Shown here piece after piece: positions 1 through 12,100 of a stretch of DNA of 64,000 nt. Within the stretch, counting starts at the first letter, position 1. Every line of letters begins with the position of its first letter. Location of the stretch: the NCBI RefSeq assembly GCF_918797505.1, contig NC_092797.1, forward strand, positions 53,914,157 to 53,978,156, read 5' to 3'. The position numbers were made by a program, and so were the translations under genes. The notes under the pieces are model-generated. The model worked only from the letters and a program-made list of their open reading frames with translations. It was not told the origin of the DNA and searched no databases. Source of the stretch: Bemisia tabaci (Eukaryota > Arthropoda > Insecta > Hemiptera > Aleyrodidae).

Positions 1-46
1 TACGTCAGTTTCCGGCATTGGAGACTTATTCTAGCCACAATTTAAT

Positions 47-236
47 TTTAAGCGGAAAACTACTCAACATCAGTTCTTGAAAACTTCGGTGATTTTTCTT
101 CCCTGTGCGAAGGACACTCTGTGAAAACTTCAACGAATGATATTGATTTGTTCTTCCTCAAAAAAATAAAATGGGAGCGGAGATTTTTAGACACCGCAAA
201 GGAGATACGAGATCTGGGAGTTTCACCGTCGGTTTT
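47..236 (-). mobile_element. Inverted-repeat element, 'ACCGTCGATAT' family, truncated copy
   Basis: Reverse-orientation copy of the element complete at 35752-36012: shares ACACCGCAAA, GGAGATACG and TTTCACCGTCG at its right end, and the AAAACTACT...AAGAACTG-like interior. The left terminal repeat is missing. Other copies are near 14030-14250, 17920-18176 and 35340-35480. Confidence 0.6.
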
Positions 237-439
237 GACTCCTATCAATATTTTGCTTGTATATGCTCACATTCTTGTTCATTTACATATTTAGAACTGT
301 TTTAGGCTAAAAAAATGGACTAATTGAGGAAGTAGGTGCAAGAAGGGTCTCAATCCGAAAGTAGTCTTTTGAGACAACAGTACCTATCCAAATTTTTGGT
401 TTAGGTCTTTACTATCATGAATCATAAACGTTGTTGTGT

Positions 440-440
<1 letters not shown>

Positions 441-471
<31 letters not shown>
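441..471 (+). repeat. Poly(A) tract
   Basis: About 31 consecutive A. No recognisable retrotransposon body precedes it. Confidence 0.9.
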
Positions 472-474
<3 letters not shown>

Positions 475-653
475 GACAAGAGTAATTTTCTGTGATTTGT
501 CTGCTATTTTAAGATTATACTTCAGAGATAAGAGGAACATTCAAGAGTAGGGATACGCTCGTTAGTTCCAATTTTATTCCACAATAATCCACGGATCTCG
601 CTCAATTTTTAAATGATACATTGTTGAAGAAATATTCTCCAAGGTAGAGGAAA

Positions 654-1025
654 TGGACGTATTTCTACCAAGCAGACCTATGTGCAAGTGAGAAATATGG
701 GGTGTGCTCGTTAGTTCTCTTTGCGTAAGAGTGAATGAGAATAATAAAGCGCCAGTGACGTCAGCGGCGACGATGGAGACTCCGAGCCGCGGATCCGTGT
801 CTTTAACTCATGAGCCCTGTCCACAAGGCTCTCTTGCCATGCCCGCGGCTCATGAGTTCCGCATTCAGTTGGCACATAGGTCTCTTTGATAGAATGTAAA
901 ATCCCGCTTTTCCAATTCTTCAAAAGGAATCACGCCCACTGACCACATTGCTTCTTATGCAGCTTCCTAGAGCACACCCCATATTTCTCACCTCCACATA
1001 GGTCTGTTTCGTAGAAATACGTCCA
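654..1025. mobile_element. Inverted-repeat element, 'TGGACGTATTT' family, with an element nested inside
   Basis: Outer arms start TGGACGTATTTCTACCAAGC and end in its near-complement at 1025. They enclose a perfect 22-bp inverted pair (688-709 and 970-991). The core has ACTCATGAGCCCTG and CTCATGAGTTCC, as in sister copies. Two-level nesting is the simplest reading. Confidence 0.65.
688..991. mobile_element. Nested inverted-repeat element
   Basis: Ends GTGAGAAATATGGGGTGTGC (688 onward) and its exact complement ending at 991; 22-bp perfect termini, 304 bp in total, lying inside the 654-1025 element. Confidence 0.55.
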
Positions 1026-1252
1026 AATTAGAAAAGCACTTTCCTCCAAGAGACTCTTATGTCCTAAGGGACTTTCTTGCACTTTTCCTCTCAGTTACAA
1101 GGGTGAACTCTTCCGCACACTTGACTTGAGTTCTCACAAGATCTTGAATTCGGGGCTCCTTCATTCATCCCGAAATTTCCATGAAAGTACGTTGAACCGC
1201 AGGTTTTATCTATACGTGTATAATCAAGTGTAACGCTCACGAGAAGTTCTCA

Positions 1253-1385
1253 AAATGGGACGAATTTAAATCAAAAGGAGCCATATCTATTGTAACATGA
1301 GCCCTGTCACGCATGTATTCTCGTGGATCCCATGGCTCGTGTCGGAGTGGGAATAGTTCGCTTTGGTTTAAATACGTTCAATTGA
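1253..1385. mobile_element. Inverted-repeat element, 'TGGACGTATTT' family (diverged copy)
   Basis: GGGACGAATTTAAATCAAAA on the left and GGTTTAAATACGTTCA on the right, with the shared core ATGAGCCCTG. Diverged from the copies at 4745, 24068 and 51745. Confidence 0.45.
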
Positions 1386-1529
1386 GACTCTAATGTCGGT
1401 GAAACACATGATTACAGGAGAGTCCACCTACGTCCTCAGTCACATTCTCTTTGCAAAGATGGAGCAGAACACGTAAGCAGTATTGCCACCCCATTCTTGG
1501 ATTCTGCATGTTACGCTTTGGCTCCACGG

Positions 1530-1562
1530 AACGTTTCATGGGATTTGTCCCAAGTTCGAATC

Positions 1563-1608
<46 letters not shown>

Positions 1609-2000
1609 TTATTTGCACAATAGAAATTTTGTATAAAAAACACTTTTAGACTTCATATAAGTCTTTTAAAAGCTTGTCTTAATTGTCTAAATAATATTAA
1701 ACTGATTCTAGATACATTTTATAAAAAGTACTACCTTTACAATATTAAGGAGAAAGAATGAAGACAGATTTACTTCAAAGTAAAAAGGTCTTATTAATTT
1801 ATCTGTGTAGAATTGGGCGACCGGATGTTCGAATCGTAGGAGTGAAACTTCTGGGCTTCTTCCCCGTTGAACAAAGCAACACAACTTTTTTTCCTTTTCT
1901 CTGAGTAGCTTTTAGGACCCCACAAGGACTCTGCTTGGTACATTTTTCCCAACTTCGCAAGTGTAATTTTTCTCTGAGACAAAGCCCATGAAACGTCCCG
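1530..2000. mobile_element. Possible inverted-repeat element with long poly(T)
   Basis: GGAACGTTTCATGGGATTTG near 1529 is mirrored by CAAAGCCCATGAAACGTCCC near 1980-2000, with weaker complementarity extending outward. A 42-T run occupies 1565-1606, just inside the left arm. Confidence 0.4.
1565..1606 (+). repeat. Poly(T) tract, 42 nt
   Basis: Uninterrupted T run; the longest homopolymer in the window. Confidence 0.95.
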
Positions 2001-3127
2001 GGGAGGCCTTAGGTTGGCGATTGAAAGCCCGGATTCGTGGCAACCTTGCTGATGTACTCAGCCCCTGTCTACGCAGAGAATTGGACTGAATAGGTATGAA
2101 AGTGAGTTTTTCCATAATCATGCGTTGCTTTGTTATTTCGTGGTTCAAATTTAAGACCTTGATATGAGCTCGCAAGAGGACCTCGGACGAAAACAGTGGT
2201 GCAACTTTGATTCTCGAAAAAGTTATAAGATCAATGAGCAAATTTTTTGGAGTTTTTGTGTTAATATGTTAAATTATAACACTATTCTACGTAGAGATAC
2301 CAATGTATCACTTTTAAACTCTACAGCAATAAGGTCTTCTTACCCTTGGACGGTCAGGTATCTATGGCTTAGGTTAAAATTGCGTAACTCCATGCCAAAA
2401 CTCCGATCGGGTCTTATTTCTTGTTCCTAAGAAAACAAATCAAATTCGTCTACATTGCCGGTGAATTTTACATGATACATGAATGAAATTCATAAAAATG
2501 TTAGAGAAAAACTGTAGGTTGGTTCGCCTTAAGTAAAAAGTATGGAACGAGGGACGACTTACATTGTCACTTTCGGAGACAGTATTTTTCAGATTAGTAG
2601 TCATCGATCTATTGATTTGTTGTTTTTTGGAGCCAGAGTATTGGTACTAATCCGAGTCGAATCGAACAATTCCTATGGTATCAGCACGACTTATCTGCCG
2701 AGCTAAGGTAAAACGCCGTATGCACTTTCAGACGTTGGTAAATTTCCTATGATATAATACGAATTGTTTAAGAAAACTTGTGAAAGCTTTCCTTCCCTCC
2801 TTTCGGAAGATTTTACTCGTAATTTAATCTGGAGTATCCAGGGCCGGATTTACCTACTTGCCGCTCATGGGCCGCCTGTATTTTGCCGCCCCCTTCTCAT
2901 TCGTTTTGAAACATCAATAAAAACCATCGAGTGAACGTGCCGGTGGAGGAATGGTGCATAAGACGCGTTTACTCGTGTTGGACACACTTTTTTCGAATGC
3001 CGTGTCAACACTACCAGCAAAAGTTCCTAGAATTTTGCGCAAAAGTTAAGTTCCGTAAACATACCTCTGTGTAGACCTTCCATTTGTAAGAAATGGACGA
3101 AAATATCATGAAAGAACCAACATAAAT

Positions 3128-3268
3128 GGATTACATTTTGCAATTAGGAACCACTATCTCTAGCTCCTCCATAAAAGCACCTTTCTGTCCAAAGAAACCA
3201 ATGGCATACATATATGTTGTTTCTAAAACGAGCCAGAGATAATGGTTCCTTATTGCAAAATGTAATCC
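3128..3268. mobile_element. Fold-back element, 'GGATTACATTTTGCAA' family
   Basis: Perfect 16-bp ends GGATTACATTTTGCAA/TTGCAAAATGTAATCC, and arms continuing through AGGAACCACTATCTCTAGCT. It lies inside the hAT element, making it the youngest of three nested layers. Sister copies: 9117, 18551, 47213, 51074, 56594, 60164. Confidence 0.8.
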
Positions 3269-3299
3269 AAATGTGGTTTAATATCTTAACTTCCGCCGC

Positions 3300-3460
3300 C
3301 GCGCCGCGCTGACCGCACTGTGTTTGGCGCAATGCGTGAAGTATTCCTACAGTCTTGTAGGCGCTATGCGTTTCACGTCGACCGCTGCTGACCGCACTAT
3401 GTTTGACGCAATATGTGAAGTATTCATGCAGTTATGTAGGCGCTAATAAGTGTTACATGC
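3300..3460 (+). repeat. Minisatellite, about 79-bp period, two units
   Basis: GACCGCACTGTGTTTGGCGC...AGTCTTGTAGGCGCT recurs with a 79-bp spacing (3351 to 3430). The same unit forms an array near 16150-16400. Confidence 0.6.
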
Positions 3461-3680
3461 CGACCACAGCGCCGAGGGCTTCTCCTTTTCATCTCAAGTC
3501 CTCGTCATCGTTGCTCTCTGCGCCGCGCCGTTCCCGGCAAAATTGCATGTTTGATTTCGCTCTTAACTCGACTAAGTAAAGGTGTTCTCTTGTATCACCG
3601 AAGGACGACAAAATTAGAAATTTCCCCTTTTCTCTTCTATAATTTTTTTTCTGAATCAGATTTTTTTAATACCTGCATTT

Positions 3681-3706
3681 AAAAAAAAAAAAAAAAAAAA
3701 AAAAAA
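3681..3706 (+). repeat. Poly(A) tract
   Basis: 26 consecutive A within the hAT-like element, close to its right end. Confidence 0.9.
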
Positions 3707-3994
3707 TTAAAATTGGCCCCCATGGGCCGCGGCCCGTGTGGCCACCCCCTAAATCTGGCCCTGGGAGTATCTGCAATTTTTAAATAAAAGTATTCATAAA
3801 TCTACTAGATAATAAATATTTTATTGGAGGGAATATGTCAACGTCTGGATTTTCGCCCGGCATTTTTCCTCAGAGGTCTATATTCATATTCTGTTTTAAA
3901 GCTCGATCCTGGAGCTCTACCATGCACGACGATAAGATGAATTGGCAACCTCGGATAGTGGGTGGTTCATTGTCGGAGAAAGTGGTGGGTGGGT

Positions 3995-4005
3995 GGGGGG
4001 GGGGG
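3995..4005 (+). repeat. Poly(G) run after GGTGGGTGGGT
   Basis: Eleven G preceded by short G tracts: potential G-quadruplex. Confidence 0.8.
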
Positions 4006-4186
4006 TGTTCAAGTATACGGGTGGCCAAAGGAGCCTGGAAGGGACTGAATTAAAGGGAGCTGGTGGGACAGCGGTCGCTTAACGAGTCCTTGGACATTCA
4101 CAGCGTGCTCGAATTAGATTTCGACGGGCACCGCCGCGCCGCGGCGCGGCACACCCGACCCGAGGCCCGCGCTCCCGTGCTAAGGA

Positions 4187-4420
4187 AAAACGCCGTATGA
4201 GCCTTCAGACGTTGCCAAGTTTCCTCCGATAAAAACCGGATTTACTGGGAAAATTGCGAATATTATTTTCCATGGATTTTCAGACAATTTTGTACGCAAT
4301 TTAATCTAATATATCTGAAATTTTCAAGGAAAAGTATGCATGAATGCTGTCAAAAATACATGTTTTATCAAGGGAAATTTGGCAACTCTCAAATGTTTAT
4401 ACGGCGTTCTTCCTTAGCAC
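4187..4420. mobile_element. 'GCTAAGGAAAAACGCCGT' family element, complete
   Basis: Left end GTGCTAAGGAAAAACGCCGT, right end ACGGCGTTCTTCCTTAGCAC; arms extend over the GTTGCCAA/TTGGCAAC pair. About 234 bp, non-coding. The family is the most frequent in the window. Confidence 0.8.
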
Positions 4421-4744
4421 GGCGGCGTGGCACCCCGCGCGTTGCACGTCTACAAGTGTGTCTTTATTCCATGTGTGTCCATTGTGTGAGCTTTTATTCC
4501 ATCGTTCTTTCGGCGCGACCCACGACCCACGAGCCGCCACCCCATCAAGGAAATTGAAAAGAACATCGTTTTCGGATCGCCCGCAACGCGACGGCCGCCT
4601 CGTTTTCGGTCCGTTTAGATCCCATCAAATCTCGTCATTTTCACCGTGATAGCGCCTGCAAGCCGCTGCGACGCTGCGCACTGCACATGCCTTAGCCGGA
4701 CTGGGTGGGCCCTCACAGATAAACTTATAAAGGAGAGAGTCAAA

Positions 4745-4870
4745 TGGACGTATTTATGCTAAAAGGAACTATGTTTCACGCAAACCCTATGCACATAGTT
4801 CCCTATGCACATAGTTCCCTATGCACATAGTTCCCTATGCACATAGTTCCCTTTGGCATAAATACGTCCA
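4745..4870. mobile_element. 'TGGACGTATTT' family element with an internal 16-bp tandem array
   Basis: Ends TGGACGTATTTATGCTAAAA and TTGGCATAAATACGTCCA. The centre contains four exact head-to-tail copies of CCCTATGCACATAGTT (4785-4848). The arms contain GGAACTATG, so the repeats seem to be amplified from the hairpin tip. Confidence 0.8.
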
Positions 4871-5041
4871 TATAAGAGTACTGTATTTAAGCATTTGATG
4901 TAAATTCTGACAATTCGGCAGTAAGTCCACAAAACCCGCCAAAAACCACTATCTCCTCCTGATCTTGTAGAGCACTCTTTGTTCGATGCATTCAATCTTA
5001 ATATTTGTTTTTATGTAAAAAAAAAAACCGTAAAAAAATGA

Positions 5042-5215
5042 TGCTGATTTAACATTCTGGATGTAAAAAAGTGTGTGACAACTCACAAAGCGCTGAATTA
5101 ACCACCATAGCAGTTAGTTTTACATCTTGACATTGCTATAGTAGCTGCTGTAGCGGTTAATTCAGCGTTTTGTGAGTTGTCGCATACTTTTTACATTCAG
5201 AATGTTAAATCAGCA
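5042..5215. mobile_element. Hairpin element with about 60-bp arms
   Basis: TGCTGATTTAACATTCTGGA on the left and its near-complement ending CAGCA at 5215. The arms include AACTCACAAAGCGCTGAATT and its mirror; only about 50 bp of loop remains. No coding capacity. Confidence 0.8.
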
Positions 5216-6011
5216 TCCTTCATTTTAGGTGAAGCACCCTCGCAAACATGCAGAAGATAGCACATACGGTTGTCTATGCTTGAAATAAGATTGATAAGTA
5301 CCCTTTTTATAATTAAAGGTAAATTTCGTCAATTCTCAATCATCAGAGCGACCCAAAAACATCTTTCGAATGATAATTGACGCCGCTACCGAAAATGCAG
5401 GAGATACTTTTTAAAACACTCCACTCAGATATTCACGTCTTAACCGCCTCCAAACCTCATTTATCGAGTCTCTACCTTTTTCGGTATACTCGCCGATTCG
5501 GCTCTATGGAGACCATTTTCGGGCCCAGCATTTGCAAGAATGGGGCATGGCGCACTGCTTTTTTGCCTTCAATTTTCTAAATAGGCAAGAAAGCATCCTC
5601 AATGCTGCAATCAATTCGAAACTCTATGGCTTGCATTGCCTAGTTGCCTTCAAATTTTACCTCGATTTATGCCAATCTTCAAAGTGACTAATTTGAAGTT
5701 ATTTCTTCGTCTCTATTCAAGTCCCCTGAGGGGAATGAGCACATTTTTCCATATCATAATTTGACAACTGAAAATCGAATATTTAGCTCTCCGTCATTAA
5801 TTGTAAGTTCTAAAGAGACGGTATCTTTGAGTCTCATGGAGGCTACAAACTTGGATATTCTGATTTATATGAAGTTTCTTCCTTTATTTGGGGAGGGGGG
5901 GGGGGCGAAATTATCTGTATAATGTTATTACTTTATTTTTTCACGCTATAAATTAGAGTTATTCCTGAATAATTGTTCATTAAAATCCTCTGTAAATGTT
6001 TTTGTTTCTAG
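5216..6011 (+). other. Non-coding sequence before the first visible gene A exon
   Basis: Searched for the expected exon encoding the WRNV...first membrane helix; none recognised. An 11-G run sits at 5895-5905. The missing exon may lie beyond the left edge or be too diverged to see by eye. Confidence 0.4.
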
Positions 6012-6142
6012 GTTTTTTCCTCACAAGTTTAGGTTTATTTAGTGTCACAGCTGGCTGCCATAGACTTTGGGCACACAGGACTTACGAAGCTGTCTGGCCA
6101 CTTAGGCTCGCCTTAGTCATATTTCAAACTTTAGTCTGTCAA
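6012..6142 (+). CDS. Gene A, coding exon with first histidine box
   Basis: The exon follows a TTTCTAG acceptor and ends before GTGAGT. It starts in phase 1 (its first two bases complete a split codon) and ends on a complete codon. It encodes the transmembrane stretch leading into TAGCHRLWAH; the histidine box is at 6059-6076. Length 131 nt is identical to the matching exon of gene B. Third codon positions are mostly A/T, unlike the terminal exon. An in-frame ATG at 5996 lies inside the intron/acceptor and should not be taken as the start. Confidence 0.85.
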
Positions 6143-9100
6143 GTGAGTATTCAAAATTTACGCCCAAAGCTTTTATCCAGCACTCAGCTAACAGTGAGCG
6201 CTTTCTACTTACAACCCCCGTCAGTTATACTATAATACCACCTCTGCGGCGATTCTTGTTATTTTTAGTTATTCTATAAGATTCCATACATTATGAAAGC
6301 ACAATTTTATGACTGGCGAATTCCATGATGGAATTAGGTCAATGACGGCACCCTCAGAAGTTCAAAATTAATACACCGAAAAAAAAAATCGGAATGAAAG
6401 CTACTTATCTTCCGTTAGTAATTCAAAAATTGGAGCAAGATAGTTTCAGGAGTAGTCGCTTTGTTTGTATGACTACATGATATGCTATTTGTATGGATAT
6501 GATATGCTTTTTGCCCTCATCAAAACTGAAGGCGTTTCAAAGGTCTTTACTGATGTTTAATAGTTGGAAGAGAACATATTACTGAGTCGGCGAAGAGATA
6601 GATTATTGAAATGCCAGTACGTTATCAAGATCGAATAATTGTTTAACTTTAATATAATTAGTTTTTTATTTATCCTTTATTTAGGGCCCCGTATACGATT
6701 GGGTATTGGACCACAGGTTACACCATAAACACCATGGAACAGAGGAGGACCCGTACAACCATAAGAAAGGTTTCTTCTACGGATATCTGGGCAATCGTCT
6801 GGTTACGCAAAATCCAAAAATCGACGACCTCAAAGCAAAGATTGATATGAGTGATATAGAGGACGATCAGATAGTCATGTGGCAAAAGAGGTAGGATTGG
6901 CTTCGATTGAGTTTTATAGTCTCACGGTGCTAGTAATTAATTGAAAGGGAATAATGACTACGAGGAATTGTTTCGGCTCTTATGAAATCTAAAAGAATGG
7001 AGAGCGGTCCGTTTCTTATTGAAACGATTATTTTAGAAGGTTTGATGAGGACATTCATCATACTATTTTTCATGATATGATATTATACATTTCATGATAC
7101 AATGATAGAAAAGATGATGTCCATGTCCTGGGGCAATATTGTTTAGGCAGTTAAAAAATTTAACTTTTTTTAGAATCTAGGAGCCAGAATTTTGAACTCT
7201 TTTGGGATTCCTAAATTCTTCAGGGTTTAAAGTTTCAATGATAATAGATTCATGTTTCTTATCCAAGAAAGTTCCCAATGAGTCAGATTCATCAAAGTTT
7301 AGAAGTATCGGAAAATTACATAGTACACCTTCTGTTTTCCTCTGACAGCAAAGACGTGATTACGGAAAGCAATTTAAACTTGATAGAGGGACTTTTAGAG
7401 GAATTTGCGACGTAAAATCTAGAACCAGTTTAAATTCCATTTTGATACCACATTCTCTTCAATTTTTATTTTAAAAAAATGGCAAACTTGTAAAAATGTA
7501 AAACTGCGGCCGGATACTGAAGTCACGCCGCCTCTACAAACCATTCGTCACTTTTTGAGCACTCGATCGATGTTGAAAGGTGAACTTTTTTTTTTTTTTT
7601 TCAATCTTAAAATAATTTCTTCGAGAGTTCATATTCTGATAAAAAAAATGTATATTAAAAAAAAGAAAGAAAAACCGGCGCTCCGCTTCGCTCCGCGCCG
7701 GTTTTTTGGGGGGGGCTTCGCCCCCCCAAGCCCCCCCAGGACGCGCGCTTCGCGCGCGCTTTTTAGTTTGAGTGTCCATTCCAGTTGTTCTGTCTTCTTA
7801 AGCGACCCGCGCGTCCACCGCGGGAAGAGTGTATTTCCGAAGGGGGGGGGGGGATCAATCTGTAAGGGAATAAATTAAGAATTGAAACAGAAGTTGAGTT
7901 GTGAGCAGGTGAGCACGTTGTGAGCAAGAAGTTGCGTACCTTGTCGCGAGAGTGCGCGGCGAGCGGGAATCCCACTACTGCGCTGATTGACCAGAGGCGA
8001 GAGTTGCGGACGGACGATGTACGAGAAATTGCCTACGTGGAGGCGGTCCGGCAGCAACATACCCACCGGCAGTCACCAGAAAGCAATAGCACAAAATAGT
8101 AGTTGCGTACGTTGCCAGCGAACGCGCTGCGAAAGGTTGTGACGGTTAAATGGTGAGATTTTGTTCAAGAACAGATCATTTAACCTGACCCACTGTGCGA
8201 CGAACAATTTGTCCAGAATCTTCCTTCCCCTGACCCACTGTGCGACGAAAAGTTTGTCCAAAAACTTCTCTCCCCTGACCCACTGTGCGACGATCAGCTT
8301 GTCCAAAAACTTTCTCCCCCGACCCACTGTGCGGCCCTGCTCCGGCCGGCTCCCCTCATGCCGCGCACCCCTCGCCTAAAACTTTCAAAGCTCGCCATTT
8401 TTAAACGGCTCGGCCGATTTAGCTCAAATTCAATACCAAACCAGTCCTAGGGGAGAACTACCACCCGTAAAAATTTCAGCTCAAAATATTCATTTTCGCT
8501 CGAGTTATCGAGTGGACAAGATTTCACCTCCCCCCACTTTCGAGCCCCACCCCTCAAAATCTATTGCCTCAAATTTCAATTTTTTTTCGCAGAATAGTAG
8601 TCCTAATGAGTCTCTACAAAATGCAAAAAAATTGGTCAAAATATCTATCAACGTAAGAAAGATATAACCACTCAAAAATCGAAAAATCTTCAAAAGGCGG
8701 AAATACATACATACATACATATATATACATACATATACATATATATATATACACATGAATTTGAATAGCATATATTTTCGTGATCTACGACCCGTGATCG
8801 GTGCTCTTCACAATGTCTCAGGTCTGGGTCCGACATCATGGGAGAATGCAATAGTGTATTTCCTTCGGAAAATACACTAAAAAAGATAACACTCAGGGAG
8901 AAATTCGGCATTGCCTAATATCTCTTATTAAAATATTAATTTGGAGACAGGTCACGATTTTTTTCTTTTGCACATTTCTTTTTGCGCTTTTTCCAAGCAC
9001 TCTAGTAAAATGAGAGTGAATTTTTCTGAAAAATTAAAGGTAATGTATCCAGAAGTCTCCTTGAAATCCGCATTTCACTGGATGAATTTTGACCAAATCC

Positions 9101-12100
9101 GAATGTTCGGCAGGAATTTTTGGTTAGGAACCTCTATCTCTAGCTCATTTTAGAAACAGCTTACATGCAGATAGATATGCACATGGATTCTCTATGCAGA
9201 AAGTTGCTTTTATGGAAGAGTCAGAGATAGTGGTTCCTTATTGCATAATGTAATCCATTTGTGTTTATTTGTATTTGCAGCCGATTTCCATTCACAATGT
9301 AACTTGATAGGTCTGAAAATTTCAAAGGAAACATCACTTTTATAGAAAATATATATTTCTCTCGGAAGAAATATGACCATTTTGAATGTTCCATACGGCG
9401 TTTGTCTTCATGCTGGAAGACGCCGGCTTTGAAAGGCGTACGTCAGATAATAACGGCATTTGCTTATTACGCCTGACCGATACTACCCACATTAAGCAAT
9501 CTCGTAGAACATCCAAATTTTACCCCACAACTAAACAACTCCCATAAATTATTCATAATGTTATGAAACGCAATATGCTCTCTGACAACTGACAAGCTAT
9601 CTCATTTTGCCTTTCAAGATCAAGGGAAGAAGCTCATACATCCACCGCGCTGGGAGAAGACGACCCAGGAAATGAATGGCTGGGGGTTTACTTTTTTCCT
9701 TTTAATATCCTTCCATTTGCAGAAAATACTGCACTCAATGCGGATATCTGACATTTTTCACGTATTTGATTAATTCATTTTTTGGAGATTTCGGAACGAG
9801 GTTATCTCTCAGAAAAAATACATTGTCTCAATGTTACGCACCGAAAGCTCTCTGATCCCCACAATTTTCATTTTCCAATGTATTTCAGTGTGTGTTTTTA
9901 GTATTTCATAAAAATATCTAGACACTTATCATCCTCATAGCACAGGGTGAAATAAGTCGTGATTACAAGGTATAATTAGTGTTAGTGCTACTGCATTAAG
10001 GTGTCATATATCGATGGTGAAGATGGAGAAGTGGGTATCTCGATTTTCGACAGTTTTGAGTTAGCTGCTTAAACGTGTTGTTGAAGATGTCGTTTATCTA
10101 CCAGCAAGAGACTATAATCGAAAAAATCGGGTAGTCCTCTAAAACAGTAGAACTTTTTTCGCGAATCGCGGGCCTAAGTGCAGAAATGCGTATCTTGTTC
10201 TGGCCCCTTCATTTGATCCGGCGCGCCTTACGCACAACATGCTCTCCTCAGTATTTCCCGCTTACAGCATACGTACGTTCTGTATCTTCTGTACACTATA
10301 AGCTCCGAGACCTCTTAAATTTGCATAACTGGTAACGTTTAGTTCCAGCGTTTTACAGGGCCGATTTTCGCGATTTTTGCGGCTATCGACAGGCAATTAT
10401 CTCTAAATGAACCCGCTATATATAGATTTTGAAAATATGACCCAGGCTTTTTTATATCACGTGGTAAAGTTGCGGGTTTTCCCATTTAACCAATGTAAAT
10501 TTTTATTTTTTGTCATAAATCGTTTGAGTGTCCTATTGGGCCAATTTCCATGATTTTGCGGTTATGCACAGGTGATAGTCCCTAGGTGAGCCCGCTGTAT
10601 TCAGAATTTGAATATAAGACCCAGGTTTTTTTAGATAAGAGTAGACCAGAGAGCTTAGGAAGGGGGACAAAATTTGGTATTCCCGCCGAAGAGAAATGGC
10701 GGGAATTTCAAATTTAGCGGAAAATTGAACTAAGCGGGAAATGTTGAATCTTGGTCTGTTAGTAGGGTAAGTGAATCGAAGGTATGCTCCTTCGCAACAG
10801 ACTATCCAAAAGCGACGAAACGCTCCGTTACGTTTCGTTCTTGGCGTGAAGTTTGAGAAAAATGCCGATTTTTTCATTCGATTCTTATTGGTCCAATTGC
10901 TTCCGGCCGGAAGGAGATGAGATAAATGAAAGTCGAGTATGAAAATATTTTAATTTTTTTTGTCGTTCTTTTGTAAACGTGGTTCTAAGAGAGAGCGAAG
11001 CGCCCTCTGGCGGTTGGGCCGCGTAGCGGCCAGGGGGCATAGCCCCCTAGTTTTTTATATTTTTGGAAATTCGCTGGTTTTGAAAAGTTTCTGAATGTTA
11101 TCACTCGAGGGTCCACCGGTAGCATTTCATCATAGGTACCTTTTACCCGCGGCGCGGGCCGTTCATGTCCATTATTCACTCTCTGGGCCAATGCAATCGT
11201 GAACTGCCGGTTCATCACAACGGTCGGTTCTATTAGAATCCATCGAGTAATACAATGCTTCATCTACCATTTAAGGGTCAAAAAACGCTGAAATTCGTAC
11301 CCTGTCGCCTAAGGCAATGATTTGCCTTCAAATAGCCGGCTATGCAAAATGACTGTCATGACGTACGAATAGTGGTATCAGAATTTTGCATTAAGATTAC
11401 GAAGTGGGTTGAAGGCGCTCTTCTGTATCCTATGTGAGTGGCCCTATACAATGATGTTGACCAAAAATGTCTCATAATTATGGAATCTTAAATCGAGCCG
11501 TAATTTTGAAAAAATGCCGAGGAACATTACTTTTCGGTTTATGATTTTTTCCCGAAATTGGAAAATGGAAAATCACGCATTCTCTTCACCTGTGAACTCT
11601 CCCGTATGACATTTCATGCGGATATCATTTCAGTTAGTCATGGGTGAAGTTAGGTAAGGGACACGACCTTTGCGGTAGCACGTGCTATTGCGAACCTGCA
11701 CTGAGGGTCAACATTTACAGCATTTTTTTTATGATCGCGAATCATGAATTACTGAATGGAAATAAATCACGTTAGCACTGACGCTGATCATGCTGATGAT
11801 AAAAACAATACTCTACATTGCCAATTCGCTTCAGTTAGTTAGTTAGTTAATTCATGTAAAGACATCCAGCGTCATAGGCTATTGATGTTCAACGAAACAG
11901 CGTTAAATACATTCATTTTCTATTATTATTAGTATCAGTATTTCCCTCCTCCTCTGTCAATTTTTAGAATTTTTTGAAAAAATCAAATCTTCACCAAGCA
12001 AACAAACAAAAAAATAAACTCAGAAAACCTTTTAGACTGTGCATCATTGTTCCATTTCATTTTGTTTTAATTTATTCGTGTTCTATAGATATACTATACC

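Larger units (their letters stand above)
2839..3763. mobile_element. Non-autonomous hAT-like element, 925 bp, 8-bp target duplication
   Basis: Termini CAGGGCCGGATTTA and TAAATCTGGCCCTG are inverted repeats. They are flanked by exact 8-bp duplications GGAGTATC (2831-2838 and 3764-3771), the hallmark of hAT transposition. No transposase frame remains. Inside are a complete smaller element (3128-3268), an approximately 79-bp tandem repeat (about 3300-3460) and a poly(A) run. Confidence 0.85.
2700..3820. mobile_element. 'GCTAAGGAAAAACGCCGT' family element split by a hAT insertion
   Basis: GAGCTAAGGTAAAACGCCGT at about 2699 begins a copy whose interior (TTTTACTCGTAATTTAATCT) continues on the far side of the inserted 2839-3763 element. 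Right end lost or diverged. Compare complete copies at 4187-4420 and 41601-41860. Confidence 0.6.

Noticed and set aside
441..471. Poly(A) tract as a processed pseudogene tail
   Set aside because: No coding or SINE-like body could be recognised upstream of it.
8073..8379. Frames on both strands encoding a 15-residue repeat
   Set aside because: They follow from a 45-bp tandem repeat, whose length keeps any frame open. No start context, splice sites or composition support coding.
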